Positions 35,600-44,900 of a stretch of 64,000 bases of DNA are shown piece after piece. The notes beneath the pieces are model-generated. The model ran no database searches and was not told the origin of the DNA. It saw nothing but the letters and a program-made list of their open reading frames with translations. Each line of letters opens with the position of its first letter. Within the stretch, counting starts at the first letter, position 1. The DNA comes from Bacteroidales bacterium (lineage in GTDB: Bacteria; Bacteroidota; Bacteroidia; Bacteroidales; UBA932): the NCBI GenBank assembly GCA_024398125.1, contig JAKSJO010000007.1:1-64000 (forward strand). The letters are read 5' to 3'. Both the position numbers and the translations under genes were made by a program.

Positions 35600-36422
35600 A
35601 GTCGTAATTCTTGTTTGATTTATGGTCGAAAGACCTGCGCGTACCCTCTACGCTGCGCCAGTAGGCAGCATCGAACTCCGGATACTTATACTTACCCTCA
35701 TGGTCAAGCATGAAACGGAGATAGGTTATCTTGAGTCCCTTTGCAAGGAACATCTTCTCATAGAAGGTCTGGACCTCATAGAGAGCGTCCACCTTCGACT
35801 CGGCAGCCTCTTCGGCAGTCAGGAGAAGCTCGGTGCGCGGTGTGCCGTAAAGGTCATCGGTGCAGGCAAGCTTCGCGAGGCCGTTCTGCTCCACGACAGC
35901 GCGGGAATACTGGTGCAGGAAAGTACTGTCAGTCTTGAGATGAACTATGCCGCCAGGCTTGAGGAAGCTGCGGTATCTCTCGAGGAACAGCGGCGATGTG
36001 AGGCGGCTGTTCTCGCTCTTCATCTGGGGGTCGGAGAAAGTCAGCCATATCTCCGACACCTCTCCCGGAGCGAAGAAGCAGGTGATGAACTCTATCCTGG
36101 TACGCAGGAAGGCCACATTGCCAAGACCATTCTCATGGGCATATTTGGCGCCCTTCCAAAGGCGTGCGCCTTTTATGTCCACTCCGATGTAGTTGCAGTC
36201 CGGATTCCTTCGTGCGAGGTCGATGGTATATTCTCCCTTGCCGCAGCCCAACTCCAGCACAATAGGGCGCTCCTTGTCAAACATGCGCTCGTTCCAATGT
36301 CCCTTTATTTCATGGTCGCGGAGCGAGAAATAGCCATCCTGCAGCAGCTCCTGGGACGAAGGCTGCAAGAGGCATGAAAATGTCTCGTTCTCGGCGAATT
36401 TCCTCAGTTTATCGTGTCCCAT
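35580..36422 (-). CDS. trmB: tRNA (guanine-N7-)-methyltransferase
   Basis: This 280-residue protein has the SAM-binding motif ELGCGKGEY (57-65) and NYIGVDIKG. The catalytic-loop region is [16 protein letters not shown], the form typical of Bacteroidota, in place of the PDPWPKKRH seen in E. coli. It makes m7G46 in tRNAs. The C-terminus is lysine-rich. It overlaps smpB by 20 bases and gldH by 14 bases. Confidence 0.92.
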   Translation of the reverse strand: MGHDKLRKFAENETFSCLLQPSSQELLQDGYFSLRDHEIKGHWNERMFDKERPIVLELGCGKGEYTIDLARRNPDCNYIGVDIKGARLWKGAKYAHENGLGNVAFLRTRIEFITCFFAPGEVSEIWLTFSDPQMKSENSRLTSPLFLERYRSFLKPGGIVHLKTDSTFLHQYSRAVVEQNGLAKLACTDDLYGTPRTELLLTAEEAAESKVDALYEVQTFYEKMFLAKGLKITYLRFMLDHEGKYKYPEFDAAYWRSVEGTRRSFDHKSNKNYDYAESEE

Positions 36423-36840
36423 CCTTTCTTTCCAATACTATTCCCATTCCGCGGAGACCGTCGATCTCGTCGCGGACGCTAAGTTCCAGTTTCCATACGC
36501 CACTCAGCACAGGCGCAAAATCGCGGCGGTAAAGAGCCTTTACCTTCTCCCTTACCGGGAAATATACAGTTTCCTCATATCGTTCCCCATCCGGAGAAAT
36601 CCAGCGTACCCGCAGTTCCATGTCCTCTTGAAGCGCAAGCTGAGGCGGCATCTGGTCGACCCTTGTATAAAGATACAGGTCGTATGTCGCCAGCGAGTCG
36701 CAAAGGTCCATGTCAAAGACATAGCTTCCTATGACATCCCTGTCCTCGATGCTGACAAAGCTTTCGCTCACAGTCGGCTTCGTGCAGGAAGTGACAAGGA
36801 GAGCCGCGATGACCGCGATATGTGCCGCAAGGCGCTTCAT
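36409..36840 (-). CDS. gldH: GldH-type gliding-motility lipoprotein
   Basis: This 143-residue protein has the signal peptide and lipobox LLVTSC (Cys19). The short beta-rich mature domain (VIGSYVFDMDLCDSLATYDLYLY; VWKLELSVRDEIDGLRGMG) and its position between ricT and trmB match the GldH locus known in Bacteroidota. In Flavobacterium GldH is needed for gliding and chitin use. Non-gliding Bacteroidales keep the gene, so its role here is probably envelope-related. The identification relies partly on synteny. Confidence 0.8.
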   Translation of the reverse strand: MKRLAAHIAVIAALLVTSCTKPTVSESFVSIEDRDVIGSYVFDMDLCDSLATYDLYLYTRVDQMPPQLALQEDMELRVRWISPDGERYEETVYFPVREKVKALYRRDFAPVLSGVWKLELSVRDEIDGLRGMGIVLERKDGTR

Positions 36841-38006
36841 TACTGCTGTGGCTTCGCTGACTCTTTCTTCGGTCCCTTATGACGGTTCCTGTTGTTCTTT
36901 TTCTTCTTGCGCTCAGAGTGGTCGAAGCGGCTGATGCTGTCATCTCCCACGGCTGTCACGAACTCAGGCGACTTCTGCTCAGGCTCAGGCTTGAGCGAGT
37001 AAGGTCTGATACCATCCCTGTTCATTCTCTGGACCTCCCTTACCTCGTCGGCGTCGAGCGGATAGAGCTCGGCAAGCGAACCCTTCTCGTACGAGAAGTA
37101 AAGCTTTTCCTTGAGGATGTCGGTCTTGATGAGGTATGCTGTTCCATCCTCGAACTCCAGCGGCTCCGGAACCTTAGGTATGCGTGAGAGTGCGTCCTGG
37201 TAGGTTGCGACCTCGTAGTTGAGACAGCACTTGAGCTTTCCGCACTGTCCGGCAAGCTTCTGCGGGTTGAGTGAGAGATCCTGGCAGCGTGCGGCAGCGG
37301 TCGTGATCGACTGGAAGTTCGTTATATAGTTGGCGCAGCAGAGCTCGCGTCCACAGACGCCCAGACCTCCGATGAGGCCTGCCTCCTGACGCGCTCCGAT
37401 CTGCTTCATCTCGATCCTGATCTTGAATTCCTCGGCGAATACCTTGATGAGCTGGCGGAAATCGACGCGGCCGTCGGCGATGTAGTAGAATATCGCCTTC
37501 GTGCCGTCTCCCTGGTACTCAACGTCGCCGATCTTCATCTCGAGACCCATCTCGGCAGCGATGCGGCGAGACTTGATCATGGTCTCCTGCTCCAGCGCGA
37601 TGGCGTCCTGCCACTTGTTGATGTCAAGCTGACGTGCCTTGCGGTAGATTTTCCTCAGAGGAGCGTCGGCAGGTATGCCTTTGCACTTCATCTGGCGGCC
37701 GACGATAGGGCCTTCGAGGGTCACGATGCCGAGGTCATGGCCGGTGACAGCCTCGACCACCACGAGGTCGCCGAGCTTGACATTCTGGCCTGATGCATTG
37801 TAGTAGAATCCCTTTCGGGTATTCTTGAAGCGTACCTCGAAGACATCGTTGTACTCCGGCTGCACCACTCCGTTGAGCCAGTTGTATGATTCGAGCTTGC
37901 AGCAGCCCTGGCGGTAGGTGCAGACTGATTCTCCTGTCTCCTGATTCTCCTGTACCACGCAGCCGCGGAAGCAGTCGTATTTGATGGATTCCAAACTATT
38001 GTCCAT
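36840..38006 (-). CDS. ricT: PSP1-domain protein RicT (YaaT-like)
   Basis: This 388-residue protein contains a PSP1 domain with the cysteine clusters CGRELCCANY and CGKLKCCLNYE, which in the RicAFT complex bind Fe-S clusters, plus an N-terminal cysteine group (CFRGCV, QGCCKLESYNW). In Bacillus, RicT helps control RNase Y and mRNA processing. The role in Bacteroidota is not established. The tail is very basic (KKKKNNRNRHKGPKK). It overlaps holB by 11 bases and touches gldH by one base. Confidence 0.88.
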   Translation of the reverse strand: MDNSLESIKYDCFRGCVVQENQETGESVCTYRQGCCKLESYNWLNGVVQPEYNDVFEVRFKNTRKGFYYNASGQNVKLGDLVVVEAVTGHDLGIVTLEGPIVGRQMKCKGIPADAPLRKIYRKARQLDINKWQDAIALEQETMIKSRRIAAEMGLEMKIGDVEYQGDGTKAIFYYIADGRVDFRQLIKVFAEEFKIRIEMKQIGARQEAGLIGGLGVCGRELCCANYITNFQSITTAAARCQDLSLNPQKLAGQCGKLKCCLNYEVATYQDALSRIPKVPEPLEFEDGTAYLIKTDILKEKLYFSYEKGSLAELYPLDADEVREVQRMNRDGIRPYSLKPEPEQKSPEFVTAVGDDSISRFDHSERKKKKNNRNRHKGPKKESAKPQQ

Positions 38007-39132
38007 TCTGTATCATATATAATTTGACGGCCAGGTCACTGAATACAAGCTTGAGGTTGACATTGCGTCCAACAAGCATCTGAGCCCTGTCCAGATTGGA
38101 TACAGCACGTCTCGTGAAGGTCTTTTTCAGCCTCTTCGGCAGATCTCCGAGAAGTTCAGCCTCCCTTGCCGTCAGGGAAGCAAGCTGAGGAAGACCCTGC
38201 TGTATCATAAAGATCTTTCTCAGGTTTTCCGAGGCATAGCGGCACAGTGCCTTCGCCCCTTCGCGAGATGACACAGACCCCATTTCTTCGGCGATTTCTG
38301 TCAATGTCATCATATCCTTTGATGCGACTGCTTCGAGCATGGAAGACCACAGTCTTTCCTCTTCCGCGATGTCGGCACCCTCAGCGAGCATGGCCAGCGC
38401 CCTGCCCACACTGCCGCCGCAATGGGCAGCGACCTCCGATGCACGTCCTGCCTCGGTTCCGAAGCGTCTTTCAAGCACCTCCGTGACCTCTTCTTTCGAC
38501 AGCGGCAACAGCCTCAGGCCGACGCAGCGGGAAGAAATGGTCGTAAGCACCCTCTCGGGCGCATGGGTTATGAAGATGAACAGCGTCTTCTCCGGCGGTT
38601 CCTCGACCGACTTGAGCAGACGGTTCGCCGTCTCGGCGTTCATCTTCTCGGGAAGGTAGACCACGAATGCGCGATAGCCTCCTTCGACCGATGCGGTCAT
38701 GAGTGTCTCGCGTATCGCTGTCGCCTCCGCCAGCGCGATGAGCGATGACTTACCCTCGATGCCGAGAGCATCGTTGAGCTCCGACTCCATGAAGTATGGA
38801 TTAGTGAGCAGCAGTTCGCGCCAGAGGCCCATATAGTCCCGCGACATAGGCTTCTCTACAGTCACCTTCGTGCCCTTGGTCACGGGAAAGATGAACTTGA
38901 CATCGGCGTGCAGCAGCTTCTCCATCCTGTTGCAGGCAGGACAGGCGCCACAGGAGTCGAGCTCTCCCCTGTCGTGACAGTTCAGGTGCTGCAGGAAGGC
39001 AAGCACCATCGGGATTGCTCCGCCGCCGTCGTTCTCGTATATCATCAAGGCATGAGGGATACGGTCCCGGCAGACCATTCCCGCCAGCACTTTCTTCAAG
39101 TCCTCATTGCCAGATATATCCGAGAATCTCAT
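37996..39132 (-). CDS. holB: DNA polymerase III delta' subunit (HolB-like)
   Basis: This 378-residue AAA-type clamp-loader subunit has the zinc cluster CGACPACNRMEKLLHADV, and ISSRCVGLRLLP carries the SRC arginine-finger motif. The Walker A region is degenerate (NDGGGAIPMV), as expected for delta' that does not hydrolyse ATP. It acts in loading the sliding clamp. The gene starts the overlapping chain holB-ricT-gldH-trmB-smpB, an arrangement recurrent in Bacteroidota. Confidence 0.88.
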   Translation of the reverse strand: MRFSDISGNEDLKKVLAGMVCRDRIPHALMIYENDGGGAIPMVLAFLQHLNCHDRGELDSCGACPACNRMEKLLHADVKFIFPVTKGTKVTVEKPMSRDYMGLWRELLLTNPYFMESELNDALGIEGKSSLIALAEATAIRETLMTASVEGGYRAFVVYLPEKMNAETANRLLKSVEEPPEKTLFIFITHAPERVLTTISSRCVGLRLLPLSKEEVTEVLERRFGTEAGRASEVAAHCGGSVGRALAMLAEGADIAEEERLWSSMLEAVASKDMMTLTEIAEEMGSVSSREGAKALCRYASENLRKIFMIQQGLPQLASLTAREAELLGDLPKRLKKTFTRRAVSNLDRAQMLVGRNVNLKLVFSDLAVKLYMIQNGQ

Positions 39133-39135
39133 CTT

Positions 39136-40107
39136 TTATTTGTTTCGTCCGGCAGCATATGCCGCCAGTTCAATAAGGCATTGCTTTGCCTCACTGTCCG
39201 GAAGAGGCTCCAGAGCATCCACCGCAAGCTTCCTGAATTCCACCAGACGCTGCTCGGCATACTCTATTCCGCCATTCTCGCGGGCAAAGGCAATTATTTC
39301 GGCAGCGCTGGCCGCGTCATCGGCGTCCATGGCTGCAACACGAGCCCTGATCTCCGCCTCCTTTTCAGCACCGGCGTTTGCAAAGGCGCCGAGGAGAGGC
39401 ATGGTTATCTTATGCTCGCGTATGTCTACCCCGACCGGCTTGCCTATGTCCGAGCCGTTGTAGTCAAGAATGTCATCCTTTATCTGGAAGGCAAGGCCAA
39501 GGTTGACCGCATAGTCGCCTGCCGCCTGCCTCAAAGCATCATCAGCCCCTACTGAAACCGCAGCCGTTACGCATGCGGCTTCGAAAAGTGTCGCTGTCTT
39601 GTTGTATATGATGCGGAGGTAGTCCGCCTCCGTCGTATCTGCACTGTCCGCCTTCTCAAGCTGGAGCATTTCGCCTTCCGCAAGGTTGTTCAAAGTCTTT
39701 GAGAACAGTCGGATCGCCTCGTCACGTTCCTTCTCGGCAGAAAGAATGGTCTCCATTGCCCTGACCAGCCAGAAATCGCCCACAAGCACGGACGCAGTTC
39801 CGCCAAGAAGCGAGAATACGGTCGGCTTGCCGCGACGGGTTGCACTCTGGTCTGCCACGTCATCGTGAAGCAGGGTCGCGTTGTGCAGCAGCTCCGATGC
39901 CGCCGCGAACTTTATGCTGTCTCCATTAACTGTGCCGCAGGCCTTGGCCATGAGCAGCGAGAGCATGGGACGGAGCTTCTTTCCGGAATTCTCAAGCAAG
40001 GATGCGTTCAGGCTATCAAGCAGCTTTATGTCGCTGGCAAGAGAGGATGCAATAAGCTCCTCTACCGACTTCCAATCCTCACCGAGTATAGACAACCTGT
40101 CTTTCAT
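39136..40107 (-). CDS. Polyprenyl synthetase family protein (second copy)
   Basis: I chose the ATG at 40107 (MKDRLSILGEDW) because it overlaps the preceding stop codon as ATGA; an ATG three codons earlier (40116, MHTMKDRL) is also possible. The aspartate-rich motifs are DDVAD (about 82-86, LLHDDVADQSATRRG) and DDILD (about 211-215, QIKDDILDYNGSDIGKPVG). The small residues before the first motif suit a longer-chain (octaprenyl-like) product, probably the quinone side chain; this is inference. It is distinct from the enzyme at 7503-8483. Confidence 0.9.
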   Translation of the reverse strand: MKDRLSILGEDWKSVEELIASSLASDIKLLDSLNASLLENSGKKLRPMLSLLMAKACGTVNGDSIKFAAASELLHNATLLHDDVADQSATRRGKPTVFSLLGGTASVLVGDFWLVRAMETILSAEKERDEAIRLFSKTLNNLAEGEMLQLEKADSADTTEADYLRIIYNKTATLFEAACVTAAVSVGADDALRQAAGDYAVNLGLAFQIKDDILDYNGSDIGKPVGVDIREHKITMPLLGAFANAGAEKEAEIRARVAAMDADDAASAAEIIAFARENGGIEYAEQRLVEFRKLAVDALEPLPDSEAKQCLIELAAYAAGRNK

Positions 40108-40637
40108 CGTATGCATGAAATGAATTCATCCAGGGTCTCAGGGAAGCTCACCAGCGCCCTGGAACCCCTGTCCAGCATCTCCGTCTCCACAAAGTGGTCC
40201 AGGAGAGCCTTCAGTCCGTCATAGAAGCCTTCGTAGTTGAAGACCACCAGACGTCCGTCATATCTGTCAAGTTTCGCAAGAGTATATGTCTCGAAGAACT
40301 CGTCCATAGTGCCTATGCCGCCGGGGAGCGCCACAGCAAGACAGGTTCCCTTCCTCATCTCCTCCTTTCGTTCAGCCATTGTGTCAGTCCAGATGAGTTC
40401 AGTCAATCCCGGATGCTCCAGTCCCTTCATGAAACGGGGCAGGATTCCTCTGTTAGGAACACCGCATGCCTGAGCGGCATCTGCAACGACCTTCATGGTA
40501 CCTCTTATGGTTCCACCGCTGACTGCGCCATAGCCAAGCTCACATGCCGCACGGACGGCCTTGTCGGCCAATATATTGAATTTCGGGTCTATGGTAGCGC
40601 TTCCCGCACAGAACCATACCGCATATCTGTCTGCCAT
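40104..40637 (-). CDS. LOG family protein (cytokinin riboside 5'-monophosphate phosphoribohydrolase-like)
   Basis: This 177-residue Rossmann-fold protein carries the LOG signatures TMAERKEEM (86-94) and PGGIGTMDE (105-113), often mis-annotated as lysine decarboxylase. LOG enzymes hydrolyse N6-modified adenosine monophosphates, releasing the base. That could fit recycling of MiaA-modified tRNA nucleotides (miaA is in the same run), but bacterial substrates are varied. It lies 3 bases after the barrel-protein gene and overlaps the prenyl synthase start. Confidence 0.85.
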   Translation of the reverse strand: MADRYAVWFCAGSATIDPKFNILADKAVRAACELGYGAVSGGTIRGTMKVVADAAQACGVPNRGILPRFMKGLEHPGLTELIWTDTMAERKEEMRKGTCLAVALPGGIGTMDEFFETYTLAKLDRYDGRLVVFNYEGFYDGLKALLDHFVETEMLDRGSRALVSFPETLDEFISCIR

Positions 40638-40640
40638 TGC

Positions 40641-41261
40641 CTAGAAGAAATAAGTTAGTGAGACTGTCGTTCCCGTGAAATATCCTACACCGTTCAGGAT
40701 ATCCGAAACCTGTCCGCTTGCTGAAGAACCGAGGCTTGGATTAAGGTTTCCGTCGCTGCCTAGAAGAGTTCCCAAAGTCCTGAAATACTTGACTGCAAGC
40801 TGCAGCCTGGAAAGAATCTCAATGCCACCTCCTACTGCAAGACCGCATTCGAGCCTGTCCGCAAGTCCCCCAAGGTCTGCCTTGAAAGACTGGTCCTGCA
40901 CCAGAAGAGTCTTGCGGGTGCTTCCGCCGACGTATGGTTCCAGCAGGACGAAAGGCTTTGCCACAATGAGGTCAAGTCCCCACTGCGCCTGGAGACCCAG
41001 TTCACAGTATCCAGCAGTATATTTCGTGTCGGGCACGTCCGGCAAGGTTGCTCCCTTGACGTTGTAGATGAGTTCAGGCTGAAGACTCAGACCCAGGACA
41101 AGAGGAATGTTGAGAGATACGCCTGCATTGTAGCCGGCATTCCGGCTTTCCTTGATGTTCTCAAGCTGAGACAAGGTAAGGCCTCCTGTCACTCCGAGCT
41201 TCTGGGCAGAAGCGGTGAGAGTGACAAGAAGCAGTATGATTGCAAGAGTAAATCTCTTCAT
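40641..41261 (-). CDS. Outer-membrane beta-barrel protein (PorT/OMP_b-brl_2-like)
   Basis: This 206-residue protein has the signal peptide MKRFTLAIILLLVTLTASA. The mature protein is a small barrel of alternating strands (KLGVTGGLTLSQLENI, YNAGVSLNIPLVLGLSLQPE) ending in TVSLTYFF, a normal barrel-assembly signal. The function is unknown; such proteins are common as porin-like or assembly factors in Bacteroidota. It lies 6 bases after trxA, so it is probably in the same transcript. Confidence 0.75.
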   Translation of the reverse strand: MKRFTLAIILLLVTLTASAQKLGVTGGLTLSQLENIKESRNAGYNAGVSLNIPLVLGLSLQPELIYNVKGATLPDVPDTKYTAGYCELGLQAQWGLDLIVAKPFVLLEPYVGGSTRKTLLVQDQSFKADLGGLADRLECGLAVGGGIEILSRLQLAVKYFRTLGTLLGSDGNLNPSLGSSASGQVSDILNGVGYFTGTTVSLTYFF

Positions 41262-41267
41262 GATGGA

Positions 41268-41582
41268 TTACATCAGCGAGTCGAGGATGTCTGTGATCTC
41301 TTTCTTTGAAACCACGCCTACAAGGCGCTCCTTGAGCTCGCCGCCCTTGAAGAAAAGGAGTGTAGGGATGTTGCGTACGCGATAGTTCATTGCGATCTCG
41401 TCAGCCTCGTCCACATTGCACTTTGCCACGACTGCCTTGCCCTCGTACTCGTCAGCGACCTCGTCAACGGTTGGTGAGAGCATCTTGCATGGGCCGCACC
41501 ATACAGCCCAGAAATCGATCATTACAGGCTGGTCGCCTGCGAGAATCTCTTCGATATTGGTGTTTGTTACAACTTTTGCCAT
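41268..41582 (-). CDS. trxA: Thioredoxin
   Basis: This 104-residue cytosolic thioredoxin has the redox site CGPC at 29-32 (DFWAVWCGPCKM) and the cis-proline region RNIPTLLFFKGGE. It reduces disulfides in cytosolic proteins. There is no signal peptide. It is the first gene of the minus-strand run ending at miaA. Its -7 box (41627-41634) is embedded in an inverted repeat. Confidence 0.96.
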   Translation of the reverse strand: MAKVVTNTNIEEILAGDQPVMIDFWAVWCGPCKMLSPTVDEVADEYEGKAVVAKCNVDEADEIAMNYRVRNIPTLLFFKGGELKERLVGVVSKKEITDILDSLM

Positions 41583-41617
41583 TGTCTTGAAGTTTAAGTT
41601 AAAAAATGGATATAATT

Positions 41618-41651
41618 AACCGACTACAAATATACTTATTTGCAGTCGGTT
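41618..41651. repeat. Inverted repeat spanning trxA promoter
   Basis: AACCGACTACAAATA (41618-41632) and TATTTGCAGTCGGTT (41637-41651) pair over 15 bp with one mismatch and a 4-base spacer. It starts 22 bases after the stop of the P-II-like gene and could terminate the RND transcript. It also contains the trxA -7 box. Confidence 0.7.
41627..41634 (-). promoter_or_regulatory. -7 box of trxA
   Basis: TATATTTG on the minus strand, 44 bases upstream of the trxA ATG, lies within the loop and arm of the inverted repeat. Confidence 0.5.
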
Positions 41652-41672
41652 TTCAAACAGAGGAAAATGAGG

Positions 41673-41966
41673 CTAGTACATTGCCTCAATGTTCCATACA
41701 AAGGCCCTGAGACCGAGAGCGGGAGTCTCGGCATCCTTAGCCTTGAGATCCGCCATGAGCGGAGCGACCTTTTCATCCTCAAGGACTGACAGGGTCGCAA
41801 AGTTCATCTCCGGCCAGGCATGGTCTCCATAATGAGGAATACCCGTGCTGCTTCCGCGGCCCTGGATGTCCTGCCACTGGGTGAAGCCACGCTGACCATG
41901 CGCCTCGAGAAGCTCATTGATCTCGTTGTAGTAGGCCTGGTTATATGCTATGAATATCGCTTTCAT
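41673..41966 (-). CDS. Small P-II-like protein at end of RND operon
   Basis: This 97-residue cytosolic protein starts at the ATG at 41966 (MKAIFIAYNQAYYNEI); a longer frame would overlap the permease. The pattern KAIFIAYNQAYYNEINELLE, then GRGSSTGIPHYGD, then NFATLSVLEDEKVAPLMADL resembles the ferredoxin-like fold of P-II-type signalling proteins, with a loop between strands 2 and 3. It starts one base after the permease stop, so translation is coupled. Small P-II-like proteins (for example DUF3240) sit next to other RND pumps, which suggests a regulatory or metal-sensing role. Family membership is not certain. Confidence 0.6.
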   Translation of the reverse strand: MKAIFIAYNQAYYNEINELLEAHGQRGFTQWQDIQGRGSSTGIPHYGDHAWPEMNFATLSVLEDEKVAPLMADLKAKDAETPALGLRAFVWNIEAMY

Positions 41967-41967
41967 G

Positions 41968-44900
41968 TTACTTGAGCTGTTTCTTGGCGGCACGCCTTTC
42001 CTGGCGGATCGCGAATACACAATAAACTGATGGGATGAGGATGAGGGTCACCAGAGTCGAAACTGAAAGACCCCAGCATACGGTCATACCGAGGGAGCGC
42101 CACATTTCTGAACCCTCGCCGCGTCCGAGTGCCATAGGAAGCATACCGAGGACAGTGGTGAAGGTGGTCATGAGGATAGGGCGCAGACGGCTGCGGGCAG
42201 CGGTCACGGACGCCTCGATGATGCTCATTCCACGCTCACGGCAGAGGATGGTATAGTCGATGAGCACGATACCGTTCTTCACAACGATACCAAGGAGGAT
42301 CATGATGCCGACCAGAGGCATGATGCCGAGAGCGGTGCCTGTAAGTCCGAGACCGATGGCAACGCCAACGAATGCGAACGGAACCGAGAACATGATCACG
42401 AACGGACTCATGAAAGACTCGAACTGAGCGGCCATCACCATGTACACGAGGAGGATGATCAGTACCATGAGGAGCATCATGTCGCTCATCATTTCCTGCT
42501 GGTCCTCATAATCTCCGGCAACAACTACCGAAAGCTCAGGTGGAACGTCGATGCCGTCGATCATTGCGTTCACTCCTTCTACAGCCTCACTGAGGGCAAC
42601 GCCCTTAGGAAGGATACCTGTAACTGTTATGACGCGTGAACGGTCCTTGCGCTCGATGCTAGGAGGAACCTGGGTCTCCACCACCTGGCCGAGCTCGCCC
42701 ATGCGGACAGCCTTGCCCTGTGGTGTGTAGATGATGATGTTCTCGATATCTTCGATGCTGGTACGGAACTGAGGAGCATAGCGCACGCGTATGCTGTATT
42801 CCTCTCCGTCCTCACGGTAGAACGATGCCACGCTTCCGCTCATGGCCGCACTGAAAGCGGCTCCTGCGGTGGTGGAGTTGAGTCCGTTGAGAGCAAGCTT
42901 TGTACGGTCGAAGTCAACCTGGTACTCTGGAGTATACTCATCACGGCTGAGGGTCACCTGGCGGAAGAGCGTTGTCTTGAGCATCTCTGCCTGGAGTGCC
43001 TTTGCTACCTTGTCGGTAGACTCGAAATCGTATCCATAGATCTCGATCTCGAGTGAAGATGCGCCACCCATGCCGCCCATGCCCTCGCGTACCTGGGCCT
43101 TCTTGATTTCAGGATGACGGTCACAGATACCGCGGATGATCTTGGACATCTCATCGGTCGTGACGTCACGATCTTCCATGCTGCCGGCGTTGATGTTCAT
43201 CGAAATGACGTTCGAGCCATTGTTCTGCATGCTTGCGAACGCATTGTCTGAATCTGCCTGGCCGAAGCTGAAGCTGCTGATCTTGATCTCTGGAATGGCA
43301 TCGCGGATCTCCTTGTGGAGAAGCTTCGCGAATTCTCCGGTAACCTCCTGGGAAGTTCCGACAGGAAGCTCCACGGTAAGGCTGAGTCGACCCTGGTCAC
43401 TCTGTGGGAAGAACTCTGTCTTCATGCCCGGGATATAGAGCGCCATCACTACGACAAGGATGCCGAACGATCCGAAGATGACGGTCTTGCGGTGGGTTGT
43501 AGCCCATGCGATGATCTTTGCGTATCCCTCGGATATCCAGTCCAGGCTCGCGTTGATGACTCCGAACACTGCGTTGTGGAGCTTTCCGGTCTTGCGGCCA
43601 ACCTTGAGGAACTGTGCACAGAGCATAGGCACGAGGGTCAGCGCAGCGGTCGTAGACACGATCATGATGATGCTGACGATGTATCCGAGCTGCTTGAACA
43701 TGATTCCGGCCATACCTGAAAGCATGGTGAGCGGCAGGAACACGCAGAGCATGGTAAGGGTCGAAGCGATTACGGAAATCGCAACCTCCGAAGTTCCATG
43801 TACGGCAGCCTCGTTTGGCTTCTCACCTCGTTCCAGATGGGTAGAGACGTTCTCCAGTACAACGATCGCATCGTCGACGACCATACCGATCGCGATGGAC
43901 AGCGCGGACATCGAGATGATGTTCAGGGTGTTTCCGGTTGCGAAGAGGTATACGAGTGACGCAAGGAGCGCGACTGGGATGGAGAGCACGATGATGAATG
44001 TGGCTCTCCAGCGTCCGAGGAACACGAATACCACGAGCATTACGACCAGAAGGGTGATCGCGATGGTTTCCTTGAGGGAGTTGATGGTATTGATGATGTT
44101 GTCGGAGCTGTCGACGACTGTCTTGATCTTGATGTCGGAAGGAAGTTCCTGCTGAATCTTGACAAGCTGCTTCTTGACCTTCTTGATTACATCCACGGTA
44201 TTGGCGCCGGACTGCTTCTGGATGGTGATCTGTGCGGAGCGCTCACCGTCGGTGAATGCCTGCTGTTCCTTCTCCTTGCTGCCGTCACGGACTGTTGCAA
44301 CGTCACGCACATACACAGCCTTGCCGTTATATGAACCAAGGACGATGTCCAGGATCTCAGAAGGATCCTTGAACTCTTTCTGGACGCGGAGGTTGTATGT
44401 ATCGTTGCCGATGTCGATGTTTCCTGAAGGGACGTTACGGTTTTCGGCTGCGATGATCTGGGCGATGGTGCTTACAGAAAGGCCGTATGCCTGGAGCTTG
44501 TTAGGATCGACATAGACCTGGATCTCTCGGGTAGGAGCACCGCTGATGCTCACGGTACCGACACCGCTTACGCGGGCGAGAGGGGTTGCGAGCTTGTCGT
44601 CAAGAATCTTGTCGAGACCCGGAAGGCTGGCATCCGCAGTCGCAGACAGGATCATGATAGGCATGTCATCCATGCTGAACTTGAAGATGACAGGAGTGGT
44701 GACTCCGTCAGGCAGCATGGAGTTGACAAGGTCGAGTTTGTCTCGTACGTCGTTGGTTGCGACGTCGAGGTCTGTACCATATTCGAACTCAAGGGTCAGG
44801 ATAGAGGTATTCTCTCTTGATCTTGAAGAGATGTCCTTGAGGTTGCTGACACCGTTGAGTGAATTCTCGAGAACCTTGGTAAGGTTGTTCTCGATGTCGG

